Below, one piece after another: positions 16,139-25,600 of a stretch of DNA of 64,000 nucleotides. The position numbers and the translations under genes are program-made. Position 1 is the first letter of the stretch; each line of letters opens with the position of its first letter. A model generated the notes under the pieces. The model saw only the letters and a program-made list of their open reading frames with translations, did no database searches and had not been told where the DNA came from. Origin of the DNA: Acidiflorens sp963847715 (GTDB taxonomy: Bacteria > Acidobacteriota > Terriglobia > Terriglobales > Acidobacteriaceae); the NCBI GenBank assembly GCA_963847715.1, contig CAWKAZ010000021.1:24390-88389 (forward strand), given 5' to 3'.

Positions 16139-16702
16139 CTACTTCATGCGGTTGCGATAAAGGCTTCCATCCACTTGTCCGGCCATGGCTGCTACGTCGA
16201 GCGGCACTTTCAGAAAGGCGGCCACTTCTTCGGCTACCGCTTTCGGCTCGCGCAGAATGCGGTGATAGTGCACGCGCTGGACCTTCACGTTCGGCTTGCT
16301 CGCCAGCCATTGATTGACTTCAATCAAATGGCGTTGAAACGCCTCTTCGAAAATGGAGTTGTCGCTGATCGCGTCCGCATTTCCCCGGCGACGCAGCATT
16401 TCATCCTGCGATTTCAGCACCTCCGGAAGAGGCCGCTGCATGAACACAATGCGGTAGTCGTGATCCATGGGCAGCGACAGAATCAGCTGCGAAATAACTT
16501 TCACCACTTTGCCTTCGGCTTCGGCAATCAGGCTTGGATCTTTCGGCAGCTGCTTGATGCGCTCCCACTCCAGATAACCTTTGGGGTTGTCGGTATCGGC
16601 CTTGCGCTCGCCATCGGAGAGAACGGGAAGACCGCCGGCGTCGAGCATTTGCATCATTAATGAGGTGCCCGAACGCGGTAGTCCCGAAACAATCGTGATC
16701 AT
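16139..16702 (-). CDS. Sulfotransferase-fold protein
   Basis: This is a 187-residue protein. The N-terminal ITIVSGLPRSGTSLMMQML is the PAPS 5'-phosphosulfate loop; a second element is YRIVFMQRPLPEVLKSQ, resembling the 3'-phosphate-binding region. The C-terminal KVPLDVAAMAGQVDGSLYR is typical of short bacterial sulfotransferase-like proteins found near surface-glycan genes. It would transfer sulfate from PAPS to an unknown acceptor, if active. It converges with the Pr6Pr gene. Confidence 0.75.
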   Translation of the reverse strand: MITIVSGLPRSGTSLMMQMLDAGGLPVLSDGERKADTDNPKGYLEWERIKQLPKDPSLIAEAEGKVVKVISQLILSLPMDHDYRIVFMQRPLPEVLKSQDEMLRRRGNADAISDNSIFEEAFQRHLIEVNQWLASKPNVKVQRVHYHRILREPKAVAEEVAAFLKVPLDVAAMAGQVDGSLYRNRMK

Positions 16703-16856
16703 GAGTGCCTTTCATGTGCGAAATGAAAAATGATTTCCTGCTTCGTGGAATTAGAAATCCTGAACTTGAGATGATAGTGGCAACGGCGGAGATGGGCAAA
16801 GGCAGTTTGTTAGCGCGGGAACTCTTGTATCCGGCCGCGGCACCTGATTTCCGAAG

Positions 16857-17606
16857 CTACTCCAGGCTGCCGGTTGCAGGATAGTATTTCTGGATCATCC
16901 GTCCGGTCATTATGCCGCCTTCATATTCAGGGATGATGACTTCGTCGGCGCCGGATTTGCGAATCGCATTGGCGTAGCGCTGCTGGCCGGCACGCGTGAT
17001 GATCTTCGCTTTGGCATTCAGCGACCGGGCGGTAACCGTGATGTAGAGATTGTCGGCATCGCTGTCGATCACGATGCAAATGCCGCAGGCCCGCTGGATG
17101 CCAGCTTGTAGAAGCACATCGTGCCGCTTCGCATCTCCCTGAATTACGAGTACGCCGTCGTTGAGGAGTTCGCGGCAAAGGCCTTCATTCGTTTCAATCA
17201 GGACAAATGGAATCTTCAGTGGAGTGAGCTGATCCACCACCGTCCGCCCCACCTGGCCATATCCGCAGATAATGAAATGATCTTTGAGCTTCTCGATGTT
17301 CACATCGTTGACCATGGATTTCCAGGCCTCCAGCCCCTGGCGGTTGAAAATTGTGACCAGTACGCGCTCGGCGATCCACACCTGAAAGGCGAATACTCCC
17401 ACATAAACGAAAATCGAAAATAGCTTGGTAGCCGTGCCAACAGAGCGGTAGTCGATGGAATACGGATGAAAAATCCAGAAGAATGCGTCAATCGGGTGCA
17501 ACCGATCCAGCCGCATGTACACGACGACGCAAACCAGGCAGAACGCGCTGAAGACGAGCGCGGGCATCCACAAGCGGCGTAGAAAAAGAACTGCGATGCG
17601 GCCCAT
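16857..17606 (-). CDS. Channel-like membrane protein with RCK/TrkA-N domain, selectivity filter absent
   Basis: From the ATG at 17606 the protein has 249 residues; an extension to 17729 is possible but lacks support. Two transmembrane helices (MPALVFSAFCLVCVVVYM and KLFSIFVYVGVFAFQVWI) flank the place where a potassium channel would have TVGYGD; here the loop reads HPYSIDYRSVGTATK. The RCK part is intact: HFIICGYGQVGRTVVDQL binds a nucleotide, followed by VLVIQGDAKRHDVL and ITRAGQQRYANAIRKSGADE. It may be a regulatory or non-selective relative of ligand-gated potassium channels. Confidence 0.75.
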   Translation of the reverse strand: MGRIAVLFLRRLWMPALVFSAFCLVCVVVYMRLDRLHPIDAFFWIFHPYSIDYRSVGTATKLFSIFVYVGVFAFQVWIAERVLVTIFNRQGLEAWKSMVNDVNIEKLKDHFIICGYGQVGRTVVDQLTPLKIPFVLIETNEGLCRELLNDGVLVIQGDAKRHDVLLQAGIQRACGICIVIDSDADNLYITVTARSLNAKAKIITRAGQQRYANAIRKSGADEVIIPEYEGGIMTGRMIQKYYPATGSLE

Positions 17607-17828
17607 AAGTTGGCGCGGCTGTGAGCCCACCTTAGTTAGAGGGGCTCTGCGAATCGGGGAAATATAGCAGATGGGCTCTATTAACACGAAGTAATAATTA
17701 GTGGTGGAATCATTAGTTTTTCTGATCACCGTAATCCACTCCCGCGATCGTCGACCCCTACGCTACGCCGAGCCGCGTCAAAAACCTTTTCTCCCTGGGA
17801 ACGTCAATTTAGTAAGCTAGAAGGTGAC

Positions 17829-18482
17829 GTGTTTACCGGACTACAGCCGACGACTTCGACTTTCCGCCGCTATCGTGCGGTTGGAGTGTCGGTCGGCGCA
17901 CACCTCGTGTGGCTGAGCATCATCGCTTTCCACAATCCCAAAGTCATCGAACTGATCCCGGAGTCGCTCGCCTACGGCGAGGGTGCTCACAGTTACAAAC
18001 TGGTTTACCTGCCCTCCGGCGCGGATGACAACCCGGATACGGCGAAGCTCCACTTCCCGTCTTCAGCCGCTAAGCCAAAGGCCAATCCGCAGCGCCACAC
18101 GCCGAAGCCGGCTCCCGAGCCGCAGGCGACGATGGCCGATGCGGAGGCAGGAGACCACAATTCGCGCGCTGGATCTCCTCTGGGCACCATGATTGACGGC
18201 CCGATCACCGGCCACGAGGTCCATGTCGCCTATCCAACTGTGTTTCCGAACCCTCCCGTCGACCGGGCCGCCCTTCCTCACGACCTGGTGGGCGACGTGG
18301 TCATTGAAGTCACCATTGATTCCGAGGGAAACGTCGTTGAGACCAAAATTGTCCAGGCGATCGGCCACGGAATTGACGAAAAGGTAGAAGCGACGCTGCG
18401 ACGCTGGCACTTCCAGCCGGCCACGCTCGACGGCACTCCGGTCGCCTCGAAGCATGACGTGCATTTTCACTTCCCGTCGTGA
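17829..18482 (+). CDS. TonB-family energy transducer-like protein
   Basis: This 217-residue protein starts at GTG 17829 behind AAGGTG. There is a single N-terminal membrane anchor (VGAHLVWLSIIAFHNP), a Pro/Lys-rich periplasmic linker at about 80-105 (KPKANPQRHTPKPAPEPQ) and a C-terminal TonB domain (VVIEVTIDSEGNVVETKIVQ, RRWHFQPATLDGTPV). It would couple inner-membrane energy to outer-membrane receptors or act as a related envelope protein. ExbB/ExbD and a receptor are not adjacent. Confidence 0.8.
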   Translation: MFTGLQPTTSTFRRYRAVGVSVGAHLVWLSIIAFHNPKVIELIPESLAYGEGAHSYKLVYLPSGADDNPDTAKLHFPSSAAKPKANPQRHTPKPAPEPQATMADAEAGDHNSRAGSPLGTMIDGPITGHEVHVAYPTVFPNPPVDRAALPHDLVGDVVIEVTIDSEGNVVETKIVQAIGHGIDEKVEATLRRWHFQPATLDGTPVASKHDVHFHFPS

Positions 18483-18487
18483 GGAAC

Positions 18488-18517
18488 GGCTGCTTGGCTC
18501 TTAGCTTTTAGCTCTGG
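18488..18517. repeat. Short heptamer-period array (AGCTNTT type)
   Basis: GGCTCTT, AGCTTTT and AGCTCTG units follow directly after the TonB-like gene. This is the shortest locus of the family. Confidence 0.45.
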
Positions 18518-18598
18518 GCCGAATCCGACTACTGTTTTGTTCGCTTTGTATTCGCCTTCCTGTGCTAGAATTCTTCTCCTGTAACCCGGAGCCATGCT

Positions 18599-19222
18599 TT
18601 GGAAAAAACAAGCAATCATCGCAAGGCCATCAATCACCTGAAAAAATCCGATCCGGTTCTGGCCGCGCTCATTCAGCAGATCGGACCATGTCGCATCCAG
18701 TTTGGCGAGCCTACGTTTCATGCTCTGGCCGAGTCGATTCTCTATCAACAACTGAATGGCAAAGCGGCTGCCACCATCTTTGATCGCTTCACCGCGGCCG
18801 CGGGCGATCCGCTGACTCCCAAGGGCATCCTGAAGCTCACAGACGCCGAGATGCGAGCCATCGGCCTGTCGCGGCAAAAGACCAGCTATCTGCGCGACCT
18901 CTCCGAGAAAACTCATGCCGGCTTGCTCGAATTCGAGCGCATGCCCAAGATGACGGAAGAGGAAGTCATCGCGCATCTGACGCAGGTCAAGGGCATCGGC
19001 GTCTGGACCGCGCACATGTTCCTGATGTTCACGCTACGCCGTTCTGACATCCTGCCGACCGGCGACTACGGCGTGCAGGCCGCGATCAAGAAGCACTACA
19101 AGAAGCGCAAGTGGCCGAAGCCCGCCGTAATGGAAAAAATCGCGAAACCGTGGGCGCCGCATCGCTCCATCGCGTGCTGGTATTTGTGGCGAAGCCTCGA
19201 CATCAAGACCGTCGAAAAATAA
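18599..19222 (+). CDS. DNA-3-methyladenine glycosylase II-like (HhH-GPD) protein
   Basis: This 207-residue protein starts at TTG 18599, 7 bp after GGAG; the nearby ATG at 18594 is in another frame and closes quickly. The helix-hairpin-helix is LTQVKGIGVWTAHMFLMF and the catalytic Asp156 lies in ILPTGDYGVQAAI. Such enzymes remove alkylated purines from DNA in base-excision repair. Only the C-terminal AlkA-like domain is present, with no Ada-type or AlkA N-terminal domain. It has a short gap to the next gene and may be cotranscribed. Confidence 0.85.
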   Translation: MEKTSNHRKAINHLKKSDPVLAALIQQIGPCRIQFGEPTFHALAESILYQQLNGKAAATIFDRFTAAAGDPLTPKGILKLTDAEMRAIGLSRQKTSYLRDLSEKTHAGLLEFERMPKMTEEEVIAHLTQVKGIGVWTAHMFLMFTLRRSDILPTGDYGVQAAIKKHYKKRKWPKPAVMEKIAKPWAPHRSIACWYLWRSLDIKTVEK

Positions 19223-19252
19223 TGATCAGGGTGAACCGTTTTAGGGTGAACT

Positions 19253-19978
19253 ATGTCTCTCGAATTATTTCTATCTGGCGAAGATTGTGGCCGCGTGGCC
19301 AGGACGCTCCGCAGGCTGGCGGCTCACGACATTTCGCGGTGGGCATTGACGGGTGGCATTGCCATTGAGTTCCATATTCTGAATCGTGGCGGAAGCCCCA
19401 TCATGCGACCGCTCCATGACATCGATTTCATGGCGTCGTCCTTCGATTGCATTCCTCAGACTCTCGGTCCAACACTGCTGATGCGCCATGTCCATCCGTC
19501 GGATCCTCCCGCCAAGACCATGCTGCAAGCGGTCGATCCGGAAACGGAGGTGCGCGTCGACGTGTTCCGCGCTTATGGCTTGGAGATGAAACGTATATTG
19601 CCGATAGAAATCGCGGCGCTCCCCTTTGGGATGGCATCCCTGCAGGACCTAGTGGCAAGACACGCGCGCCTCAACTGGGACCTGATGGAGGGCAAACCGG
19701 TTGCCCCGAAATTCGCGCGCGATTTCCTGCGCATGCTGGAACTTGTCACGACCGAAGAGATTGAGCCAATTTGGCGAGAGCACCGTAAACCTCAAAGCCC
19801 AGCAACCTTCGAAGAAACCGCGAGCCAACTGCGCCATGGAATTGCCTCACGACAAGACCTGCTGATCTCCCCAACGTATTCAACCGACGTGGACGAGATA
19901 TGTCACCGATGCCGAGCTACCGATGCGTTTCCCCTCACCGATCCGCGCCAGGTGCTCTCTATACTTGGATACTGCTAG
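19253..19978 (+). CDS. Nucleotidyltransferase-fold protein (MNT/AbiEii-like)
   Basis: This 241-residue protein has the N-terminal pattern of a minimal nucleotidyltransferase: WALTGGIAIEFHI (glycine motif), RPLHDIDFMAS (DxD metal site) and a later acidic strand VRVDVFRAYG. A second half with RLNWDLMEGKPVAPKFARDF and DLLISPTYS is mainly helical. Related folds act as antitoxins or toxins (AbiEii, MNT/HEPN) or in resistance; no HEPN partner is adjacent, and the next gene is a GNAT protein. Role unassigned. Confidence 0.6.
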   Translation: MSLELFLSGEDCGRVARTLRRLAAHDISRWALTGGIAIEFHILNRGGSPIMRPLHDIDFMASSFDCIPQTLGPTLLMRHVHPSDPPAKTMLQAVDPETEVRVDVFRAYGLEMKRILPIEIAALPFGMASLQDLVARHARLNWDLMEGKPVAPKFARDFLRMLELVTTEEIEPIWREHRKPQSPATFEETASQLRHGIASRQDLLISPTYSTDVDEICHRCRATDAFPLTDPRQVLSILGYC

Positions 19979-19984
19979 TCTCAG

Positions 19985-20797
19985 ATGCTGGCAAATAAGC
20001 TCGACACAATCTCGGGTTCGGGTTCGCTGAAGCTTTGGCTCCGCGGACTACATCCAATCCACAACATGAATTCGGCCGCACAGTTCGAGAACGTCGAATT
20101 GCTAGATAATCCTATTTGGAACTCGCTGGCCACCAGTCATGCGCATCTCGCCGTTGGCGGAAATGTCGGGCGTGGTCTGGCCCGACGATATCGCGCCGAT
20201 ATCGGCCCCTTGTCCGCAGTTCAGAAACTGACTTCTGAAGCCTACGCAGACCTCGCCGCGATCGTTCCGGCGGGAGATATTGCGGTCCTCTTTCTGGAGG
20301 ATTCCCCAGAAATTCCGGAGGGCTGGCAACTTATTCGTGGTGGGGCAATTATTCAGATGATCTGCCCGACGGTTCCAGAACAGCCTGTGCTCGGCGAGGC
20401 GATTCTCCCGCTGACGCCTGCGGACTTTCCCGAGATGGTGGCTCTCGCGACGCTGACCGAACCGGGTCCATTCCGCGGGCGCACAGCCGAACTTGGTGGA
20501 TTCATCGGAATTCGCGGCGGCGGCCGCCTCGCGGCCATGGCCGGTCGGCGATTGGCTCCCGGCGGCTTCACGGAAGTGAGTGCCGTCTGCACGCACCCTG
20601 ACTTCCGCGGTCGCGGCTTTGCCAAGGCGCTGGTCGCCGCCGTTACGCGCAACCTTCACTCTGCAGGTCGCGTGCCGTTCCTGACCTCGTTTGCACATAA
20701 TACCGGAGCGATTCGTATCTACGAGCAGGTTGGATTCGTGCATCGTCGCGATTTCCAGTTGGCAGTCCTCAAGCCGCCAGCCCCGGCGCGCCCATGA
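19985..20797 (+). CDS. GNAT-family N-acetyltransferase
   Basis: The protein has 270 residues from an ATG at 19985; an ATG at 20066 (MNSAAQFENVELLDNP) is an equally plausible start, since neither has a clear ribosome-binding site. The C-terminal half holds the acetyl-CoA-binding motif in TEVSAVCTHPDFRGRGFAKALVA followed in the next strand by AIRIYEQVGFVHRRDFQLAV, the FR47-like pattern. The N-terminal half (30-130) is a divergent GNAT-like domain. Acceptor unknown. It starts 6 bp after the nucleotidyltransferase gene, so a two-gene operon is likely. Confidence 0.8.
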   Translation: MLANKLDTISGSGSLKLWLRGLHPIHNMNSAAQFENVELLDNPIWNSLATSHAHLAVGGNVGRGLARRYRADIGPLSAVQKLTSEAYADLAAIVPAGDIAVLFLEDSPEIPEGWQLIRGGAIIQMICPTVPEQPVLGEAILPLTPADFPEMVALATLTEPGPFRGRTAELGGFIGIRGGGRLAAMAGRRLAPGGFTEVSAVCTHPDFRGRGFAKALVAAVTRNLHSAGRVPFLTSFAHNTGAIRIYEQVGFVHRRDFQLAVLKPPAPARP

Positions 20798-20917
20798 ACG
20801 AGCGCTGCAATGAATTGACCTCGCGGGGAATCGGGCGGGCCGCAAAAAAATACTCCCATCGCGCGTCGATTCAAGCTTCGCAGGGTTCTAATAGAGCGAG
20901 AATGTAGGAGAAGAAGT

Positions 20918-22138
20918 ATGTCGCGCTCCCTTCGCTTCGCCAGCCTGATTCTGACTCTCGCCCTGATCGCCGCATCGAATCAGACAGCCGCCGCGCAGAA
21001 ACCATCCGGCATCGCCAGCGTTCAGGGCGCGTTCGTGGGCTCTCGAACCGCCGTTTTCGATACGCGCAAGGATTCCTGTGAATTGATCGACATTCCCGAC
21101 GCCCCCGCACGTGCCTTCGTCGACTATCAGGGGACGGTCCACCTCGTGGCATCGCACTACAAACTGCGCGCCAGCCTCGGGCCGACGCTTGCGACCGTGA
21201 AACACAGTTGCGAGGTCGCCTATAACTCCCATCACAACGCCGATCCGGCTGCGTTTGACGACAGCACCTGGCTTGATTCGTTCTACAGCATCGACGGAAA
21301 ACAAATCGTAGCGCTCGGACACATGGAGTATCACGGCTGGGAGCACCCGGGCGAGTGCAGCGAACAAGGAAATTACTCGGCGTCCTGCTGGTACAACGGC
21401 GACACGTTTCACGTCTCGAACGACGGGGGGTATCATTTCGGATCATTCAAGTCGCCCGCCAACTACATCCTCAGCGTTCCTTATCCCTACGTCGTCAACG
21501 ACGGTCCCGAGGGCTACAGCATCGACACGAATGTCGTGAAGAAGGGGGATTGGTACTATGCGGTCGCGACGGGCTGGGGCTGGCCCAACAACTGCTGGAC
21601 CAGCAATTGTCTGGTACTAGGAGGCGCTGCTCCAATTCGCACAAATAACATTCTCGATCCGACCTCATGGCGCGCCTGGAATGGACAGGACTACAGCGTC
21701 TCTTTCGACGATCCCTATCTGCTTCCGGTAGTCGATCCGCTGGAACACATCTTCACGCCAGTTCCGACACTGGGCTACGTGAACGCCATCAATTTCCATC
21801 CGGCATCAGGTCTGTTTGTTGCGACGTTAATCGACATCTGGGACAACTACTACGGACCGCCGGGCCTGTACCTCTCAACATCGCAGGACCTGATTCAATG
21901 GAGCCAGCCGACGCTCGTCGTGACGATTGCCGATCTCCTGGCCAAGGAGCCGCCGGGAAATTGGTCATACGCCTACTTTTCGTTGCTCGATCCAAGCTCG
22001 ACCGATCCCAACTTTTCGACGATCGCGGACGAACCCTATCTCTACTACGTCCGCTCCGACGACAATCATGGCCCGTACACGCGAGTACTGTACCGGCAGA
22101 GGATCAAACTGAGTTGGACACCGGGAGGAATAAAATAG
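20918..22138 (+). CDS. Secreted beta-propeller protein, glycoside-hydrolase-like
   Basis: This 406-residue exported protein has a signal peptide (FASLILTLALIAAS, cleavage near TAAAQ). The body is rich in Trp, Tyr and Asp with repeated strands such as TVHLVASHYKL, QIVALGHMEYHGWEHPG, DTFHVSNDGGYHFG, DWYYAVATGWGWPNN, and LSTSQDLIQWSQPT, which fits a five-bladed propeller as in GH43/GH32/GH130 families. I cannot place the acidic catalytic residues, so enzymatic activity is not claimed. It is probably periplasmic or extracellular. Confidence 0.6.
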   Translation: MSRSLRFASLILTLALIAASNQTAAAQKPSGIASVQGAFVGSRTAVFDTRKDSCELIDIPDAPARAFVDYQGTVHLVASHYKLRASLGPTLATVKHSCEVAYNSHHNADPAAFDDSTWLDSFYSIDGKQIVALGHMEYHGWEHPGECSEQGNYSASCWYNGDTFHVSNDGGYHFGSFKSPANYILSVPYPYVVNDGPEGYSIDTNVVKKGDWYYAVATGWGWPNNCWTSNCLVLGGAAPIRTNNILDPTSWRAWNGQDYSVSFDDPYLLPVVDPLEHIFTPVPTLGYVNAINFHPASGLFVATLIDIWDNYYGPPGLYLSTSQDLIQWSQPTLVVTIADLLAKEPPGNWSYAYFSLLDPSSTDPNFSTIADEPYLYYVRSDDNHGPYTRVLYRQRIKLSWTPGGIK

Positions 22139-22330
22139 CTCCGGTATCCTGCAGACCGGGCACCCATTCTTTGCGAACGTTTAGAGTCGAGCCTATCCCT
22201 CAACGTAGCCGTAGTGGATCAAGAAATCCAAAAAGAGCACGGCTCGTTCATAAAACTGCCGCTACCGCGAGGCTCTCCACGTGCGCTCATCCAGCAACTT
22301 CTGCTAACATGACCGTTCTGTGAGGTGGCT

Positions 22331-22603
22331 ATGCGCCAATTCGTGATTGAGCGGGAGATTCCGGGCGCGGGGAATTTATCGGATGCGGAACTGCAAGCAG
22401 CCGCCAGAAAATCGGTTGGCGTACTGAAGGAGATGGGGCCGGAGATCAAGTGGCTCCACAGCTATGTGACGGGCGATAAGGTCTATTGCGTGTATCTGGC
22501 GCCAGACGAAGAAACCATTCGAGAACACGCTCGCCGAACAGGTTTGCCGGCAAATCGCATCTCGGCTGTAAGACGCCTGATCGATCCTGACACTGCAAAC
22601 TGA
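22331..22603 (+). CDS. DUF4242-like small protein
   Basis: The ATG at 22331 sits behind GAGGTGG and gives 90 residues; a GTG two codons earlier is possible. The sequence RQFVIEREIPGAGNLSDAEL followed by WLHSYVTGDKVYCVYLAPDEE and HARRTGLPANRI matches the small ferredoxin-like fold of DUF4242 proteins, sometimes called nickel-binding. Function unknown. It converges with the large kinase gene, whose stop is 2 bp away. Confidence 0.75.
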   Translation: MRQFVIEREIPGAGNLSDAELQAAARKSVGVLKEMGPEIKWLHSYVTGDKVYCVYLAPDEETIREHARRTGLPANRISAVRRLIDPDTAN

Positions 22604-22604
22604 G

Positions 22605-25600
22605 CTAGACCGGGTTTCGACTCCGACACCCTGGTTGCATGTTGCCGTCAAGCCCTTCCAGGACGGCCTGCTCAATTGGCATTTCCCATCCTTCCATCCA
22701 AGCGGTCAGACTGGCAGCATTGCCAAGCGTACGGCGCGCAAATTCCAAAGCCTTCTCCAGTCTTGGTTGCTCGGTCGGCGTGATGGGCGCGCCCAAACGT
22801 TGGCGGAGCGCGGCGGCAGCTCCCGCCAGATGCAGCGATTGCTCGGAGTTCGATTGTGCGGCGGCACCGGCAGCGAGACATTCCAGCACCCGGGCGATGC
22901 CCCGCTGGTGACCCAACTCCTTAAACATCCGGATGCTTTCGCCATAAAGACGCCGAGCTTCGGCGTCATTTCCATGATCAAAGCTTAGGCTCGCGAGATC
23001 GGAGAGTGTGCTTGCGATTCCCCAGCCATCTCGCAGTTGGCGAAATGCTGTCAGACTTTGTTCGCAATATGACCGTGCGGCGGCCAGGTCCGCCTTTTCT
23101 CGTGCCACATCACCCATGTAGTTGAGCGTCCAGGCGACGCCCGCGCCATCTCCAGCTTTGCGGAACATCGTCAAGCACTCGTCGTAAAACGCGGATGCCC
23201 GCGCATAATCGCCCTGCAACTTGGTTACGTTGGCGAGGTTGCTGAGCGCGCGGGCAATGTCCGCGGAATCGCCGAGGTCCTTCCAGATTGCTACGCATCG
23301 TTCGAAGAGCAACGATGCCTGGGGCAATTCGCCACGATCGCGGGCGTTGACGGCCAAGGCATTGAGGGCGACAGCCACGCCGCGACTATCGTTGAGTTCG
23401 AGGCAAGTCTCCATACTGTCTTCGAATAGTTGCTGGGCTCCGGCGTAGTCGCCCTGCTCACCCGCCAGAACGGCGGCTGCAAAGAGCAATCGAGCATGCA
23501 ACTTGGGACGCGCCGCGGTTCCTTCCAGCGCGAGCAGGCGTGCAATCGCATCACGGCCCTCGGTGAGATATTCGCGAGTTTCCCAGAAGCGAAACAGGGC
23601 GGCGCCGAGGCGGAGGCCCCACTCGGCGTCCCCAGTCTTGATGAGGTAATCGAGCGCCAAACGAAAGTTGTCGTGCTCCATCTCAAAACGGTCGAGCCAT
23701 TCGGGGTGTGCCGCTACGTCCTCGGCGCCTTCTTCGGCAAGGACGAGGTAATAGGCGGCATGGGCGCGGCGCGTTGCAGCTTCATCTTGGCTCTCGATAA
23801 GACGTTCGAGTGCATACTCGCGGATGGTGGAGAGCATCAGGAATCGAGTCTCCGCATCGACTTTTGCGACCTGCTGCGCCAGACTCTTGTCCACCATGGA
23901 AGCCATGCCGTCGAGGATGTCGAGACCCAAATCGCCCTTGGTGTCGCAAACAGCTTCCACTCCTTCGAGCGTGCAGCCGCCGGTAAACACGGAAAGCCTG
24001 CGGAAGAGCGTCTGTTCCGAGGCATTGAGTAAACCGTAACTCCAGTCGACGGTGCTGCGAAGAGTTTGTTGACGGGTCGGCAGGTCGCGGGCGCCCCCGG
24101 TCAGCAGGTTCAGACGACTCTCGAGCCGGGCCAGCATGGCGGACGGTGAAAGCAGCTTGATGCGCGCCGCCGCCAGTTCGATGGCCAGAGGTAAACCGTC
24201 CAGCCGGGCACAGATGGCGGCCACCGCGGCAGCGTTTTCTCTGGTGATCGTAAATTCGTTTTTTACCGCCTGCGCGCGCTCCACGAAGAGCGCGACTGCG
24301 GGAAGTCGGGAGAGCACATCAGGGGCGGGAATGGACTTGAGGTCAGGCAACGCAAGCGGGGGCACAGGGAATTCATATTCGCCATAGACGTGCAGTGGAG
24401 CCTGGCTGGTGACCACGACCTTCAACTTCGGAGCGGTGGTGAGCAGTTGCGCGATCAACGGCGCGGCGGCAACCAGGTGCTCAAAGTTGTCGAGCAAGAG
24501 GAGCATCGGCTGGTCCAGTCGGCTCAAGTGTTCTTTCAAGTTTTCCATCGGTGACTGATTTCCGGTTTCGTGCACTCGCAAAGCTTGCGCAATGGCGGAT
24601 GCAATCAAACCATGGTCGCTTACTGCCGACAGGGGAACGAAGCAAATCCCAGCTGGAAACTCTGCCGGTGCCTCGCCGGCTACCTGCAAGGCGAGTCGTG
24701 TCTTCCCGATGCCCCCCGGGCCTGTGAGGGTCACTAGCTGTGCGTCCACTCGGCTCAAGAGCTGACGGAGAGCAGCCGCTTCGTGTTCGCGTCCGATGAA
24801 TGCGGTGCGCTGCGCCGGCAGATTGTTGGGACGAGACTCCAAGGGGCGTGCCGACGCATCGGCAAGACGGTCCCGCACGGCCGCCAGGTCGCGAGCTAGA
24901 TCCCTCGTGGAGGCGTAGCGCTCCTTGGGATCCTTGGCCAGGCAGCGCTCCACGATCCAAAGAAAAGGAGGCGGTGCTTGCAGCATTCTGGAACCCAGAC
25001 GCTCGGGCTCATCGCGAAGGATGGCGGCCGTCGTCTCCGCATAGGTTTTCTTCCGGAACGCGGGAAATCCAGTGACCATTTCGTAGAGCACGGACCCGAG
25101 GGAAAATTGGTCCGAACGAAAATCAACTTCGCCACCTGTGGCCTGCTCAGGTGACATATAACCGACCGTGCCCATCACCGTTCCTCGCTCGGTGATCGCG
25201 GTCGAGTCATCCGAATCCCGGACAGGCTGAACCCGCTGCAGTTTCGCCAGTCCGAAGTCAAGAATCTTGGCGGTCGCGTCGCCCGAAACCATCAGGTTCT
25301 CCGGCTTCAAATCGCGATGGACGATCCCAATGGCGTGCGCTTTGTCGAGAGCGTCGGCAATCTGTGCGGCGATGGCGACGGCCCTGCGGAATGGAATCGG
25401 GCCGGAAGCCAGCAATTCGCGCAACGTCTCACCAGTCACCAATTCCATGGCGATGTAGCGCGTTCCGTCCACGTAGCCGAGTTCATAGACCGTGACTATG
25501 CTTGGATGATTGAGAGCGCAGGCCGCGCGGGCTTCCTGTTCGAAGCGCGATAAAGCATCCGGGTGAGAGCCGTGCTCCAGCGAGAGAGTTTTGATGGCGA

